Shown here: one piece after another, positions 17,421-26,383 of the stretch
How positions within the stretch are numbered: the stretch's first letter is position 1
Layout of the letters: each line of letters begins with the position of its first letter
Source: Streptomyces lydicus
GTDB lineage: Bacteria; Actinomycetota; Actinomycetes; Streptomycetales; Streptomycetaceae
NCBI RefSeq assembly: GCF_001729485.1
Contig: NZ_CP017157.1
Location: 5,456,001 to 5,520,000, forward strand
Direction: 5' to 3'
DNA length: 64,000 nucleotides
Translations under genes and position numbers: made by a program
Notes under the pieces: model-generated
Database searches by the model: none
Told to the model about the DNA's origin: nothing
The model's input: only the letters and a program-made list of their open reading frames with translations

Positions 17421-18611
17421 ATGCGACGGCAGGACACCTCAGGGCGGGCTTACGACCTCGTCCTTTACGGCGCGACCGGTTTCGCCGGAGCCCTCACCGC
17501 CGAGTACCTGGCCGCGCACGCGCCCGAGGGATGCCGCTGGGCACTGGCCGGACGCAACCTCGCCAAACTGGAGCAACTGCGCGACCGGTTGGCGAAGCTC
17601 CACCCCGCCTGCGCCGAGGTGCCGCTGCTGCGGGCCGACAGCGGCGACCGGGAGGCGCTGCGCGCCCTCGCCGCCGACACCCGGGTGGTGGCGACGACCG
17701 TCGGCCCGTATCTGCTCCACGGCGAGCCGCTCGTCGCCGCCTGCGCCGCGGCCGGCACCGACTACGTCGATCTCACGGGCGAGCCGGAATTCATCGACCG
17801 GATGTACCTGCGGCACGATGCGGCGGCCCGCAGTTCCGGCGCGCGCCTGATACACGCCGGAGGGTTCGACTCCGTCCCGCACGACCTCGGGGTCCGCTAC
17901 ACGGTGGGGCTGCTCCCCGAGGGCGTCCCGCTGCGCATCGACGGCTTCGTACGCTCCAACGCGACGTTCTCCGGTGGCACCCTGGCCTCCGCGCTGACCG
18001 TCGCCTCCCGTCCGGTGGCCATGGCCCGGGCGGCGCGCGAGCGACAGCGGGTGGAGCCGCGTCCGGCGGGCCGCACGATCCGCGCGCCGTTCGGCCCGCC
18101 CATCAGGAGCGGCGAGACGGGCACCTGGGGCGTACCGCTGCCCACCCTCGATCCGCAGATCATCGCCCGCTCCGCGGCCGCGCTGGACCGCTACGGGCCC
18201 GACTTCCGCTATCGCCACTACGCCGGTGTGCGGCGGCTGCCGATCGCTGTCGGCGGGGCCCTGGGGGCGGGCGCGCTGTGCGCGCTGGCGCAGGTGCCGC
18301 CCGCCCGGCGCTGGCTGTCCGGCCGTCTGGAGCCGGGCGACGGGCCGAGCCCGGAGCGCCGCGCGCGCAGCTGGTTCACGGTGCGCTTCGTCGCCTCCGG
18401 CGGCGGCAAACACCTGATCACCGAGGTCTCGGGCGGCGACCCCGGCTACGACGAGACGGCGAAGATGCTGGCCGAGTCGGCGCTCAGCCTGGCCTTCGAC
18501 GACCTGCCGGAGACCTCGGGCCAGGTGACGACCGCGGTCGCCATGGGGGAGGCGCTGACGGCACGTCTCCAACGGGCGGGCATCGTCTTCCGTGTGGTCC
18601 GCGAGGGGTAG
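17421..18611 (+). CDS. Saccharopine dehydrogenase-like / trans-acting enoyl reductase family protein
   Basis: NAD(P)-binding protein of 396 aa. The N-terminal Rossmann motif LVLYGATGFAGALTAEYLA, followed by WALAGRNLAKLEQL and TTVGPYLLHGEPLVAACA, is diagnostic of the Sccpdh family and of the mycobacterial trans-acting enoyl reductase branch. A C-terminal region (EVSGGDPGYDETAKMLAES) matches the same group. The ATG at 17421 follows GAGAGGACGCGGG. It stands alone and ends 32 bp from the convergent endonuclease V gene. The substrate is unknown; a lipid or polyketide enoyl group is a family-based guess. Confidence 0.83.
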   Translation: MRRQDTSGRAYDLVLYGATGFAGALTAEYLAAHAPEGCRWALAGRNLAKLEQLRDRLAKLHPACAEVPLLRADSGDREALRALAADTRVVATTVGPYLLHGEPLVAACAAAGTDYVDLTGEPEFIDRMYLRHDAAARSSGARLIHAGGFDSVPHDLGVRYTVGLLPEGVPLRIDGFVRSNATFSGGTLASALTVASRPVAMARAARERQRVEPRPAGRTIRAPFGPPIRSGETGTWGVPLPTLDPQIIARSAAALDRYGPDFRYRHYAGVRRLPIAVGGALGAGALCALAQVPPARRWLSGRLEPGDGPSPERRARSWFTVRFVASGGGKHLITEVSGGDPGYDETAKMLAESALSLAFDDLPETSGQVTTAVAMGEALTARLQRAGIVFRVVREG

Positions 18612-18642
18612 TCACCGGTTCCGCTGCCCGCTCGCCGCGGCG

Positions 18643-19347
18643 TCAGGCGCCCGCCAGGGCCTTGCGGCACAGCGAGTCGGCGGCCCGGGTCGTCTCCGGC
18701 AGCCGGTACGCGGCCGCCAGGCGGAGCGTGTGGGCGCACGCCCGGTCGAGGTCGACCCGGTGCCCCACCGAGACGAAGACCGGCTTGACGCCCTTTTGGG
18801 TGCGCAGCGCGCGACCGACCTCCTCGTCGCCGTCGAGGAGCGGGGAGGTCGCGCCGCGCTCCGGTCCCGGCGGGGCGTACCGGAAGGTGAAGGGGTTCTT
18901 GGCGACCCCGATGGTGGGCAGCCCGGTCAGCACCCCCAGGTGGCTGGCGAGCCCGAAGCGGCGCGGGTGCGCCAGCCCGTATCCGTCGCAGACCACCAGG
19001 TCAGGGACGCGGGTGAGCCGGGCGAGGGCGTCGATGACGGTGGGAATCTCGCGGAAGGCGAGCAGCCCGGGCACGTACGGGAAGGAGACCTGCCCGACGG
19101 CCGTGGCCTCGTCGACGACGGCGAGACTCCGGGCATCCAGGGCGACGGCGGCCGCGGCGACGACGTCGCGCTCGTCGTCGTAGGCGACGTCCACCCCCAC
19201 CACCGTGCCGGCGAAGCCCGGTTGCGGCCCGGACTCGTCGAGCCGTACCGAGGACCGCAACCGGTCCTGGACCGCGCGCGCCTGGGCCTCGTCGGACGGC
19301 CAGTGCCGCAGTTCCTCGTCGCAGGAGATCGTGCCGGGTGTGTCCAT
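18643..19347 (-). CDS. nfi: Endonuclease V (deoxyinosine 3' endonuclease)
   Basis: DNA repair enzyme nicking near deoxyinosine, 234 aa. All family blocks are present: VGVDVAYDDE with catalytic Asp53, FPYVPGLLAFRE with Glu100, CDGYGLAHPRRFGLASHLG with Asp121, GVAKN, and KPVFVSVGHRVDL. The Phe-Pro-Tyr wedge motif that senses the lesion is intact at residues 89-91. The ATG start at 19347 gives a protein of normal length. It is a single gene between a convergent and a divergent neighbour. Confidence 0.95.
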   Translation of the reverse strand: MDTPGTISCDEELRHWPSDEAQARAVQDRLRSSVRLDESGPQPGFAGTVVGVDVAYDDERDVVAAAAVALDARSLAVVDEATAVGQVSFPYVPGLLAFREIPTVIDALARLTRVPDLVVCDGYGLAHPRRFGLASHLGVLTGLPTIGVAKNPFTFRYAPPGPERGATSPLLDGDEEVGRALRTQKGVKPVFVSVGHRVDLDRACAHTLRLAAAYRLPETTRAADSLCRKALAGA

Positions 19348-19488
19348 GGTGCCCTCACGCTACCGAACCGGTGAGCGAGCCGGCGGCCGAGGACCGACGG
19401 CCGGTTCGTTGTCAGTGGCCCTCGGTACGGTGAATGAGTACGCCCGCTCCGGTCCCTTCGCAGGGTGCCGACGCCGCCGGAGGTCCTC

Positions 19489-20913
19489 ATGACCGACGCA
19501 CTCCACCACCTCGACGCCACCGACCTCGCCGCCCGATTGCGCCGCCGTGAGATCTCCGCCCGGGAGGTCGTACAGGCCCATCTGGACCGGATCGAGCAGG
19601 TCAATCCGGCCGTCAACGCCATCGTGACGCTAGACGCCGAGGGCGCGCTGGCCGCCGCGGCGGAGGCCGACGCACGCCTGGCCCGCGGGTCGGAGGTGCC
19701 GCCGCTGCACGGTCTGCCGATCGCCTTCAAGGACACCCACCTCACTCGCGGTTTGCGCACGACGTTCGGCTCGCCGCTCTTCGCCGACCACGTCCCCGAC
19801 GAGGACGATGTGGTGGTCGACCGCCTCCAGCGGGCCGGCGCGATCCGCCTCGGCAAGACCAACGTCCCGGAATTCGCGGCAGGTTCGCACACCTTCAACC
19901 GCGTCTTCGGTACGACGCGCAACCCGTACGACCCCAGCCGCTCGGCGGGCGGCAGCAGTGGCGGCGCCGCCGCGGCGCTGGCGGCCGGGCTGCAACCGCT
20001 CGCCGACGGCAGCGACATGGGCGGATCGCTGCGCAACCCGGCGTCCTTCTGCAACGTCGTCGGGCTGCGGCCGACACCGGGCCGGGTTCCTCCGCAGCCG
20101 GGCGGCGATCTCTGGGACACGTTGTCGGTCCCCGGGCCCATGGGGCGGACGGTCGCCGATACGGCGCTGCTGCTGTCGGCGATGGCCGGGCCGGACCCGC
20201 GCTGCCCCATCGCTCTGGAGACACCCGGCGCGGCGTTCCGGGTGCCGCTCGACCGTGAGCTGCGCGGGCTGCGCGTCGCCTGGACGCCTGACCTGGGAGG
20301 GGCCGCGCCGGCCGACCCGGACGTGCTCGCCGTTCTGGAGCCTCAGCTACGCGTCCTGGAGGAGCTGGGCTGCCGCGTCGACTTCGCTTGCCCGGACCTC
20401 ACCGGGGCCGATGAGACCTTCCGTACGCTGCGCGCCCACAGCTTCGACCTCGCCCTGGGCAGCCTGCTCGACACCGACCGGGAGGCCCTCAAGCCGAGCC
20501 TCGCCCGGAACGTCGAGGAGGGCCGCCGGCTGACCACGGCCGACCTCGTCACGGCTACCGCGACCCGCAGCCGACTGCACCTCGGGACGCTGGACTTCTT
20601 CTCCCGGTACGACCTGTTGCTCGCCCCGGTCAGCCAGGTCACTCCGTTCGACGCGGAACTGGAGTATCCCCAGGAGGTCGCGGGCCGCCCCACCGAGACG
20701 TATCTGGACTGGATGCGGTCCGCCTACCTGGTCTCCGTCCTCGGTGTGCCGGCCCTCTCGGTTCCCGCGGGCTTCACACCGGCGGGACTGCCGGTGGGGC
20801 TGCAGTTCATCGGCGCGCCGCGCGCCGACCTCGCCGTTCTCCAGGCGGGTCATGCCTATGAGCGCGCGACACGGCACGGCCGACGCCGCCCCGGCCTCGG
20901 CGGGGCCCGCTGA
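19489..20913 (+). CDS. Amidase (amidase signature family)
   Basis: Ser-cisSer-Lys hydrolase of 474 aa. Lys81 lies in GLPIAFKDTH, the cis-Ser in RSAGGSSGGAAAALAAG (Ser156/157) and the nucleophile is Ser180 in DGSDMGGSLRNP. The ATG at 19489 is 5 nt after GGAGG; a start eight codons upstream would pass through the ribosome site. It is not GatA: the sequence beyond the core is typical of stand-alone amidases and no gatB/gatC is nearby. The substrate amide is unknown. The YciI gene follows with its own promoter. Confidence 0.92.
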   Translation: MTDALHHLDATDLAARLRRREISAREVVQAHLDRIEQVNPAVNAIVTLDAEGALAAAAEADARLARGSEVPPLHGLPIAFKDTHLTRGLRTTFGSPLFADHVPDEDDVVVDRLQRAGAIRLGKTNVPEFAAGSHTFNRVFGTTRNPYDPSRSAGGSSGGAAAALAAGLQPLADGSDMGGSLRNPASFCNVVGLRPTPGRVPPQPGGDLWDTLSVPGPMGRTVADTALLLSAMAGPDPRCPIALETPGAAFRVPLDRELRGLRVAWTPDLGGAAPADPDVLAVLEPQLRVLEELGCRVDFACPDLTGADETFRTLRAHSFDLALGSLLDTDREALKPSLARNVEEGRRLTTADLVTATATRSRLHLGTLDFFSRYDLLLAPVSQVTPFDAELEYPQEVAGRPTETYLDWMRSAYLVSVLGVPALSVPAGFTPAGLPVGLQFIGAPRADLAVLQAGHAYERATRHGRRRPGLGGAR

Positions 20914-20984
20914 CTCCCGTACGGCCTGCTCCGGTGGCCCGCGCCGTCCCGGCGACCGACCGGGAGGCGCCGCCGCCGCTCCTC

Positions 20985-20990
20985 TATATT
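20985..20990 (+). promoter_or_regulatory. -10 box of the YciI gene, leaderless spacing
   Basis: TATATT ends 6 nt before the ATG at 20997, which predicts initiation at or beside the start codon. No convincing -35 box or ribosome site was seen. Confidence 0.45.
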
Positions 20991-20996
20991 GCGTCC

Positions 20997-21296
20997 ATGT
21001 TCGTACTGGAACTGACCTACACCGCGTCCCTCGACCGCGTCGACGCCGTCCTTGAGGACCACGTGCAGTGGCTGCACAAGGAATACGCCGCAGGGCACTT
21101 CATCGCCGCCGGCCGCAAGGTGCCACGTGACGGGGGCGTGATCCTCGCCGCCGGTGTCGACCGGGCGACCGTGGAACGGATCGTGGCCGAGGACCCGTTC
21201 ACCCTGGCCGGGGTGTGCTCGTACCGGATCACTGAGTTCGTGGCGACCACGACCGCACCGGCACTGGAGACGTACCGGGAGCAGCTGCCCTCCTGA
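20997..21296 (+). CDS. YciI family protein
   Basis: Small (99 aa) ferredoxin-like alpha/beta protein of the YciI family. The family's conserved His appears in VLEDHVQWLHKEYAAGHFIAAG and the conserved Asp in AEDPFTLAG. YciI proteins resemble muconolactone isomerase and have no general assigned function; some act as dehydrochlorinases or partners of sigma factors. The start at 20997 suits both the -10 box and the family N-terminus (MFVLELTYT). Confidence 0.85.
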   Translation: MFVLELTYTASLDRVDAVLEDHVQWLHKEYAAGHFIAAGRKVPRDGGVILAAGVDRATVERIVAEDPFTLAGVCSYRITEFVATTTAPALETYREQLPS

Positions 21297-21384
21297 CCTC
21301 CGTCACGCACAACCCTCCGTCGCGCGCAGAATTCGGGCACCCGGCGGCATGCTGCCCACGGGTGCCCCTCGCGCATGCGCCGGG

Positions 21385-22854
21385 TCACGGGCTCGGCGGC
21401 ACCGATCCACTGCCCAGCGCGCCCGGACTCACGGGTTCCGGCACCGGTGTCCGTGGCCAGCGCCCCCCGTTGCGCCAGTAGTCCTGGATCTCCTCCAACT
21501 GGCGGCCCTTGGTCTCGGGTGCGGTGACGGCGGCGAAGACCAGGGCGGCGAGTGCGAGGACCCCGAGGCCCGCGAAGGTCCGTGCCGCGCCCGCCCAGGC
21601 CATCAATGAGGGGAAGAACTGGGCGATCAGGAGATTGGCGACGAGGTCGGCGGTGAGCATCACCGACGCCCCGGTGGAGCGCAGCTGGGCGGGAAACGCC
21701 TCGCTCGCATAGACCCAGATCAGCGACCCGAAGCCGAAGTTGAAGGCCGCGGTGAAGAGCAGGATGGCGGCGAAGCCGACCCAGGTCGTGGCGCCCTGCA
21801 GCGTCCCCGTCCCGAAGACCGCGGTCAGCACCGCGAGCATCAGCACCATGGTGCCGATTCCGCACAGCAGCACCACGCGGCGGCCGAGCCGGTCGATGAC
21901 GAGGATGGCGAGCACCGTCGCGGCGAGCGAGGCGAGCTGCACGAAGGACGGCAGCAGGAAGCTCTGGCCGTCGCCGGTGAAGCCCATCTCCTCGAAGATC
22001 TGCGGGCTGTAGTACGTCACCGCGTTGATGCCGGTGATCTGGCAGAAGAAGCCGAGGCCGACGACGAAGAACGCGGCGCGGGCATACGGCCTGCGCAGCA
22101 ATGAGCGCACCGATCCGCCGCTCTCCTGGGCCAGCGCGGCACTCACGACCGCGACCTCCGTGCGCGGATCGACGTCCGGGTCGGTCATCGCCATGACCTC
22201 GACGGCCCGCTCCGTACGCCCCTTCAGGACGTACCAGCGCGGGGTGTCCGGCAACCTGAGCAGCGGGATCAGCACGAGTGCCGCGGGGATCGCGGAGAGG
22301 CCGAGCATCCAGCGCCAGTGACCGCCGCCGGACAGGCCCCAGTTGACGAAGTAGGTGAGGACGATGCCGGCGACCGTGGCCACCTGATAGGCGGCGACCG
22401 AGGCGCCGCGGATCCGCGCCGGGGTGGATTCGGCGACGTAGAGGGGTGCGGCGACGATCGAGATGCCGATGGCGATACCGAGCAGGAAGCGGACGATGTC
22501 CAGCACGAGGACGTTGGGCGCGAGCGCGGAGCACGCGACGAACACCGCGTACGAGGCCGCGACGATCAGCATCGCGGCCTTCCGGCCGAGGGCGTCGGCG
22601 AGTTTGCCGCCGAGCAGCGCGCCGACGATGGAGCCGAACACCAGGATGCTGTTGACGAGGCCCTTCTCGGCCTCGCTGAGGTGGAAGTCCTTGCTCAGGA
22701 ACACCAGGGCCCCGGAGATGCTGCCGGTGTCGTAGCCGTAGATGACGCCTACGACGGCGCCGGTGAGCGCGAACAGCCGACCGGTGGGGCGTGCGGGCCG
22801 TGAGGACGGCGTGGGGGGCGTCGGTGGGGTCGCGGAGACGGAGGCAATGGACAT
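21385..22854 (-). CDS. Sugar porter family MFS transporter
   Basis: Monosaccharide:proton symporter-type carrier of 489 aa with twelve helices. Sugar porter signatures are GVIYGYDTGSISGALVFL, GKLADALGRKAAM, PLYVAESTPARIRGA, the PDTPRWYVLKGR loop, QITGINAVTYYSPQIF, DRLGRRVVLL, and the closing PETKGRQLEEIQDYW. The ATG at 22854 follows AAAGGACG; a longer frame upstream has no support. It diverges from the SIS/aldolase genes across a 371-bp region with repeated DeoR-type sites, so it is probably the uptake system for that pathway. Because this is not a PTS, the sugar should arrive unphosphorylated. Confidence 0.9.
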   Translation of the reverse strand: MSIASVSATPPTPPTPSSRPARPTGRLFALTGAVVGVIYGYDTGSISGALVFLSKDFHLSEAEKGLVNSILVFGSIVGALLGGKLADALGRKAAMLIVAASYAVFVACSALAPNVLVLDIVRFLLGIAIGISIVAAPLYVAESTPARIRGASVAAYQVATVAGIVLTYFVNWGLSGGGHWRWMLGLSAIPAALVLIPLLRLPDTPRWYVLKGRTERAVEVMAMTDPDVDPRTEVAVVSAALAQESGGSVRSLLRRPYARAAFFVVGLGFFCQITGINAVTYYSPQIFEEMGFTGDGQSFLLPSFVQLASLAATVLAILVIDRLGRRVVLLCGIGTMVLMLAVLTAVFGTGTLQGATTWVGFAAILLFTAAFNFGFGSLIWVYASEAFPAQLRSTGASVMLTADLVANLLIAQFFPSLMAWAGAARTFAGLGVLALAALVFAAVTAPETKGRQLEEIQDYWRNGGRWPRTPVPEPVSPGALGSGSVPPSP

Positions 22855-22932
22855 GAGACGTCCTTTGTGCGGCGGAGCGGCCTTACTGCAGGACTGACTG
22901 CACCTGCATGACTGATCTTGCGAGTATTCGGT

Positions 22933-22946
22933 CACTTTCACGCAGC
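22933..22946 (+). promoter_or_regulatory. Putative DeoR operator, copy 1
   Basis: CACTTTCACGCAGC, about 80 bp upstream of the sugar porter start; differs by one base from copy 2. Confidence 0.45.
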
Positions 22947-23142
22947 TGTCAACAGACGATCTCCGCGCTCCTTGGCGCCCCGCCATCTACGCACCCACCA
23001 CCCCGAACCCCCGCGCCAGGGGTGCCCTTAGGACCCCACCAGCACAGATACCCACCTCCCCCCTCTGGAGCATCCACTCGTTCGAGGGATGGAACGCAAG
23101 CGCGATTCTGCGTACAGTCGATTGCACCAACGCACAAAGTTG

Positions 23143-23156
23143 CAGTTTCACGCAGC
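23143..23156 (+). promoter_or_regulatory. Putative DeoR operator, copy 2
   Basis: CAGTTTCACGCAGC, about 70 bp upstream of the SIS-domain gene. It lies in a less GC-rich patch that may hold the promoter. Confidence 0.45.
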
Positions 23157-23225
23157 AGCCGTCGGACCTCGATCGCCGGTCGCTGCGCGAACGTCGGGCC
23201 GTTTCACATCACGGGAGGGTGGGCC

Positions 23226-24131
23226 ATGAGCGAGACCTCGTACATGGAGCAGGAACTACAGAGCCAGCCGGAGACCTGGCAGGAGGCCGCGCGGATCGGC
23301 GCCGCAGCCGGCCCTCTGCCCCGGCCCGGGCAGCGCGTCGCCGTGGTCGGCTGCGGCACCTCGTGGTTCATGGCGCAGTCGTACGCGGCACTGCGCGAGG
23401 GTGCCGGGCTCGGGGTCACGGACCCGTTCGCCGCTTCCGAGGCGTTCCTCGGCAGCGATCGCGGCTATGACGCGGTGATCGCGATCACGCGCTCGGGCAC
23501 GACGACCGAGGTGCTCCGCGTGCTCGACGCCGTCAAGGGGCGCATCCCGACGGTGACGCTCATCGGTGATCCCGAGACGCCGGCGGTCACGCTCTCCGAC
23601 GAGACGATCGCGCTGCCCTTCGCCGACGAGAAATCGGTGGTCCAGACCCGCTTCGCGACCACCGCACTGACACTGCTGCGGGCCCACCTGGGACAGGACA
23701 CCTCCCAGGCCGTGGCCGATGCACGGGACGCGCTGTCCGTCCCCGTGGAGAAGGAGTGGGTGGAAGCCGAGCAGTTCTCCTTCCTCGGCACGGGCTGGAC
23801 CTACGGCCTCGCCAACGAGGCAGCCCTCAAGATGCGGGAGGCGTCGCAGAGTTGGACGGAGTCCTACCCGGCGATGGAGTACCGCCACGGCCCGATCGCG
23901 ATAGCCGCACCGGGCCGGGTGACCTGGCTGTTCGGCCAGGCGCCGGACGGGCTGGAGGGCGACGTGACGCGGACGGGCGCGCGCTTCGTGTGCCATGCAC
24001 GTGATCCGCTGGCCGACCTGGTGCTGGTCCAGCGAGTGGCGCTGGAACGGGCCCGCGCCCGCGGCCTGGACCCGGACAACCCGCGCAGCCTGACGCGCTC
24101 CGTGATGCTCGAACCCTCGGCCACCTCATAG
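23226..24131 (+). CDS. SIS-domain sugar-phosphate isomerase/deaminase-like protein
   Basis: Tandem SIS-domain protein of 301 aa. The opening SETSYMEQELQSQPETWQEA resembles the start of AgaS/GlmS-type isomerase domains. SIS 1 (about 30-150) has VAVVGCGTSWFMAQSYAALR and AITRSGTTTEVL; SIS 2 (about 175-300) has FLGTGWTYGLANEAALKMRE and MEYRHGPIA. There is no glutaminase domain, so it is not GlmS. AgaS-like members deaminate or isomerise amino-sugar phosphates. The ATG at 23226 follows GGGAGGG. It is 57 bp ahead of the class II aldolase, and the two should act in consecutive steps. The substrate is not known. Confidence 0.82.
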   Translation: MSETSYMEQELQSQPETWQEAARIGAAAGPLPRPGQRVAVVGCGTSWFMAQSYAALREGAGLGVTDPFAASEAFLGSDRGYDAVIAITRSGTTTEVLRVLDAVKGRIPTVTLIGDPETPAVTLSDETIALPFADEKSVVQTRFATTALTLLRAHLGQDTSQAVADARDALSVPVEKEWVEAEQFSFLGTGWTYGLANEAALKMREASQSWTESYPAMEYRHGPIAIAAPGRVTWLFGQAPDGLEGDVTRTGARFVCHARDPLADLVLVQRVALERARARGLDPDNPRSLTRSVMLEPSATS

Positions 24132-24188
24132 CCACCGCCCCCGCGCACCCCCACCAACTCGCCCCATCCGCAAGGGAGTCACCGTCCC

Positions 24189-25070
24189 ATGCCCCTCGTT
24201 CCCACCTCCTCCCTCATCGACGCGGCGCGCGAGGCGCAAGTCGGCGCCGCGGCCTTCAACGTCATCCATCTGGAAACCGCCGAGGCCCTGGTCACCGCCG
24301 CCGAGCGCACCGGCATTCCGCTGATCCTCCAGATCAGCGAGAACTGCGTCCGCTATCACGGCAGTCTGCTGCCTCTCACCCGCGCCACCCTCGCCCTCGC
24401 CGAGGGTTCCGGCGCCCGGATCGCGGTGCACCTCGATCACATCACCGACGCGGAGCTGGTCCACCAGGGCGTGTCCGCCGGAGTGGGGTCGGTCATGGTG
24501 GACGCCTCCGCGCTCCCCTACGAAGAGAACGTCGCCACCACCGCCGAACTGACCGCCTGGTGCCACGAACAGGGGGCGTACGTCGAGGCGGAACTCGGTG
24601 AGGTGGGCGGCAAGGACGGGGTGCACGCGCCGGGGGTGCGCACGGACCCGGACGAGGCCCTGGCGTTCGTCCGCGCGACAGGGGTGGATGCCCTTGCCGT
24701 GGCCGTCGGCTCGTCGCATGCGATGCATCAGCGCACGGCCGTCCTGGACAAGGACCTCATCGCGGCGCTGCACAGGACTCTGCCGGTGCCGCTGGTGCTG
24801 CACGGATCCTCCGGTGTGCCGGACGACGAGCTGCGTCGCGCCATCGCCGCCGGCATGACGAAGATCAATATTTCGACGCATCTGGTCTCGGTCTTCACCC
24901 AGTCGATACGGCAGACGCTGGGCGCGGATCCTTCACTGGTCGACTCCCGGAAGTACGTCAAGCCGGCCCGGGAGGCAGTGGCGGAGGAGGCCGCACGGCT
25001 GCTGGGCGTGCTGGGCACCCCGGCGACCGTGCCGGGTCAGTACGCCGCCCAGGCCCCGGCCCGGGGCTGA
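24189..25070 (+). CDS. Class II ketose-bisphosphate aldolase (GatY/KbaY/Fba-like)
   Basis: Zinc-dependent aldol cleavage of a ketose bisphosphate to dihydroxyacetone phosphate and an aldehyde; 293 aa. Catalytic Asp83 and the zinc ligand His84 are in VHLDHITD, with further zinc ligands His177 (VGSSHAMH) and His205 (LVLHGSSGVPD). The phosphate-binding KINISTHLV lies near the C-terminus. The AVGSSHA block differs from the GTxHG of glycolytic Fba, pointing to a catabolic paralogue of the tagatose-bisphosphate type. It is co-oriented with the SIS gene upstream and the DeoR gene downstream. Confidence 0.9.
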   Translation: MPLVPTSSLIDAAREAQVGAAAFNVIHLETAEALVTAAERTGIPLILQISENCVRYHGSLLPLTRATLALAEGSGARIAVHLDHITDAELVHQGVSAGVGSVMVDASALPYEENVATTAELTAWCHEQGAYVEAELGEVGGKDGVHAPGVRTDPDEALAFVRATGVDALAVAVGSSHAMHQRTAVLDKDLIAALHRTLPVPLVLHGSSGVPDDELRRAIAAGMTKINISTHLVSVFTQSIRQTLGADPSLVDSRKYVKPAREAVAEEAARLLGVLGTPATVPGQYAAQAPARG

Positions 25071-25212
25071 GGCTCGACCCGGGACGGGGGCCGGCCCGCC
25101 CCTCGGAGGGAGAAGGAGCCGGATGGAGGACGCGCAGCGCAAGGACGAGCCCCACAGGAAAGAGCACTGCAAGGAGGTCTACCGGCGGTCATCGTGGCTG
25201 GTCGGAACGAAT

Positions 25213-25218
25213 TAGGCT
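25213..25218 (+). promoter_or_regulatory. -10 box of the DeoR gene, leaderless spacing
   Basis: TAGGCT, a good Streptomyces -10, ends 6 nt before the ATG at 25225. No ribosome site lies between them. Confidence 0.45.
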
Positions 25219-25224
25219 CGCGCT

Positions 25225-26028
25225 ATGAAGCGCCATGAACGGATGAACGCCTTGCTCGAGCTGCTCGGGGAGCGGGGCCGGGTGGAGGTCGACGAGGCGG
25301 CCACCGCTCTGGAGGTGTCGGCCGCCACGATGCGGCGGGACATGGATGCTCTGGCCGAGCAGCAGTTGCTGACCCGCACCCGGGGCGGGGCGGTGCTCAG
25401 CTCGGTGGCGTACGACCTGCCGATCCGCTACAAGCACGCGCACCGGTCGGAGGAGAAGGAGGCGGTGGCGAGGGCCGCGGCGAAGCTGGTCGAGCGGGGG
25501 GACGTCGTCGGGCTGAGCGGTGGCACGACGACCACTGCCATCGCCCGGGTACTGGCCACACGTCCGGACTTCGCGGAGGCGGGCCCGCAACCGCATCTGA
25601 CGATCGTCACCAATTCCCTCAACATCGCCAATGAGCTGGCGGTACGACCGCAGATCAAGATCGTGCTCACGGGAGGGGTGGCTCACTCACGGTCGTTCGA
25701 ACTGGTGGGTCCGTTCAGCGAGTTGGTGCTGCAGCAGATCTCCGTCGACATCGCGTTCATCGGTGCGAACGGCGTGGACCCGATGATGGGGGCGACGGTC
25801 CATGACGAGGCGGAGGCCCGCGTCAACCGCCTGATGGCAGAGCGTGCCCGGCGTGCGGTGGTCGTCGCGGACTCCTCGAAGATCGGCGAACGGTGCTTCG
25901 CCCGCGTCGGCGACGCGGATGTCTTCGACACGTTCATCACGGACAGCGGCGCGAGAGAGGCAACCCGCCGCGAATTCGCGGACCGGGGCCTGAAAGTGGT
26001 GACGGCCCGGCCGTCCGTCACCGAGTGA
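25225..26028 (+). CDS. DeoR/GlpR family transcriptional regulator
   Basis: Sugar-phosphate-responsive repressor of 267 aa. The N-terminal winged helix (1-57) is a standard DeoR type: MKRHERMNALLELLGERGRV, then SAATMRRDMDALAEQQ and LTRTRGGAV. The DeoRC sensor domain follows, with VGLSGGTTTTAIARVL, LTGGVAHSRSFELVGP, FIGANGVDPMMGATVHDE and VVVADSSKIGERCF. It lies directly downstream of the SIS and aldolase genes. The TTTC-containing repeats at 22933 and 23143 are its most likely operators, giving induction by the pathway's phosphorylated sugar. Confidence 0.93.
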   Translation: MKRHERMNALLELLGERGRVEVDEAATALEVSAATMRRDMDALAEQQLLTRTRGGAVLSSVAYDLPIRYKHAHRSEEKEAVARAAAKLVERGDVVGLSGGTTTTAIARVLATRPDFAEAGPQPHLTIVTNSLNIANELAVRPQIKIVLTGGVAHSRSFELVGPFSELVLQQISVDIAFIGANGVDPMMGATVHDEAEARVNRLMAERARRAVVVADSSKIGERCFARVGDADVFDTFITDSGAREATRREFADRGLKVVTARPSVTE

Positions 26029-26171
26029 CACGGGTCGCCAGGAGAACCTCCCCATAGAGGTACACACAGGGAGATACCTGGTGATTGCGCTGTGAATCGC
26101 AGCTCGACGGGCAGGGAGCTCGCTTGCGGGGCAGGGCACCAGCCGGCCAAGTGGGCGGGGCGCGGTCGGCG

Positions 26172-26213
26172 GCCGTGTGGGCACTGTCGGTAGCCGTGTG
26201 GGCGCTGCCGGTA
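26172..26213. repeat. 21-bp tandem duplication
   Basis: Two adjacent copies (26172-26192 and 26193-26213) of a 21-bp unit beginning GCCGTGTGGGC, differing at two positions. Confidence 0.8.
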
Positions 26214-26362
26214 TCGGTGTCCGCGAGGCGATGGGCTTGCGGGCGGCTCTGCGGCAGGGCAGCGCGGGCACCGACGAGGGGGCTCCTTTGTCGCGGTTGT
26301 GTACCCGTGTGGCACCCGGGGCTGGTTTTGCTGGGCGGGCATGGACAATGGGGAATGAACGT

Positions 26363-26383
26363 GCGAACCCGGAACGGGTTCGC
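26363..26383. promoter_or_regulatory. Perfect inverted repeat upstream of the secreted protein
   Basis: GCGAACCCG-GAA-CGGGTTCGC, 9-bp arms, 40 bp before the ATG at 26423. It could be an operator or a 5' leader hairpin. Confidence 0.5.

Larger units (their letters stand above)
22855..23225. other. Divergent control region of the sugar locus
   Basis: No gene. It contains two 14-mers CA(C/G)TTTCACGCAGC at 22933-22946 and 23143-23156, one near each divergent gene. TTTC half-sites in direct repeat are typical DeoR-family operators, and the locus encodes a DeoR protein. Confidence 0.6.
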
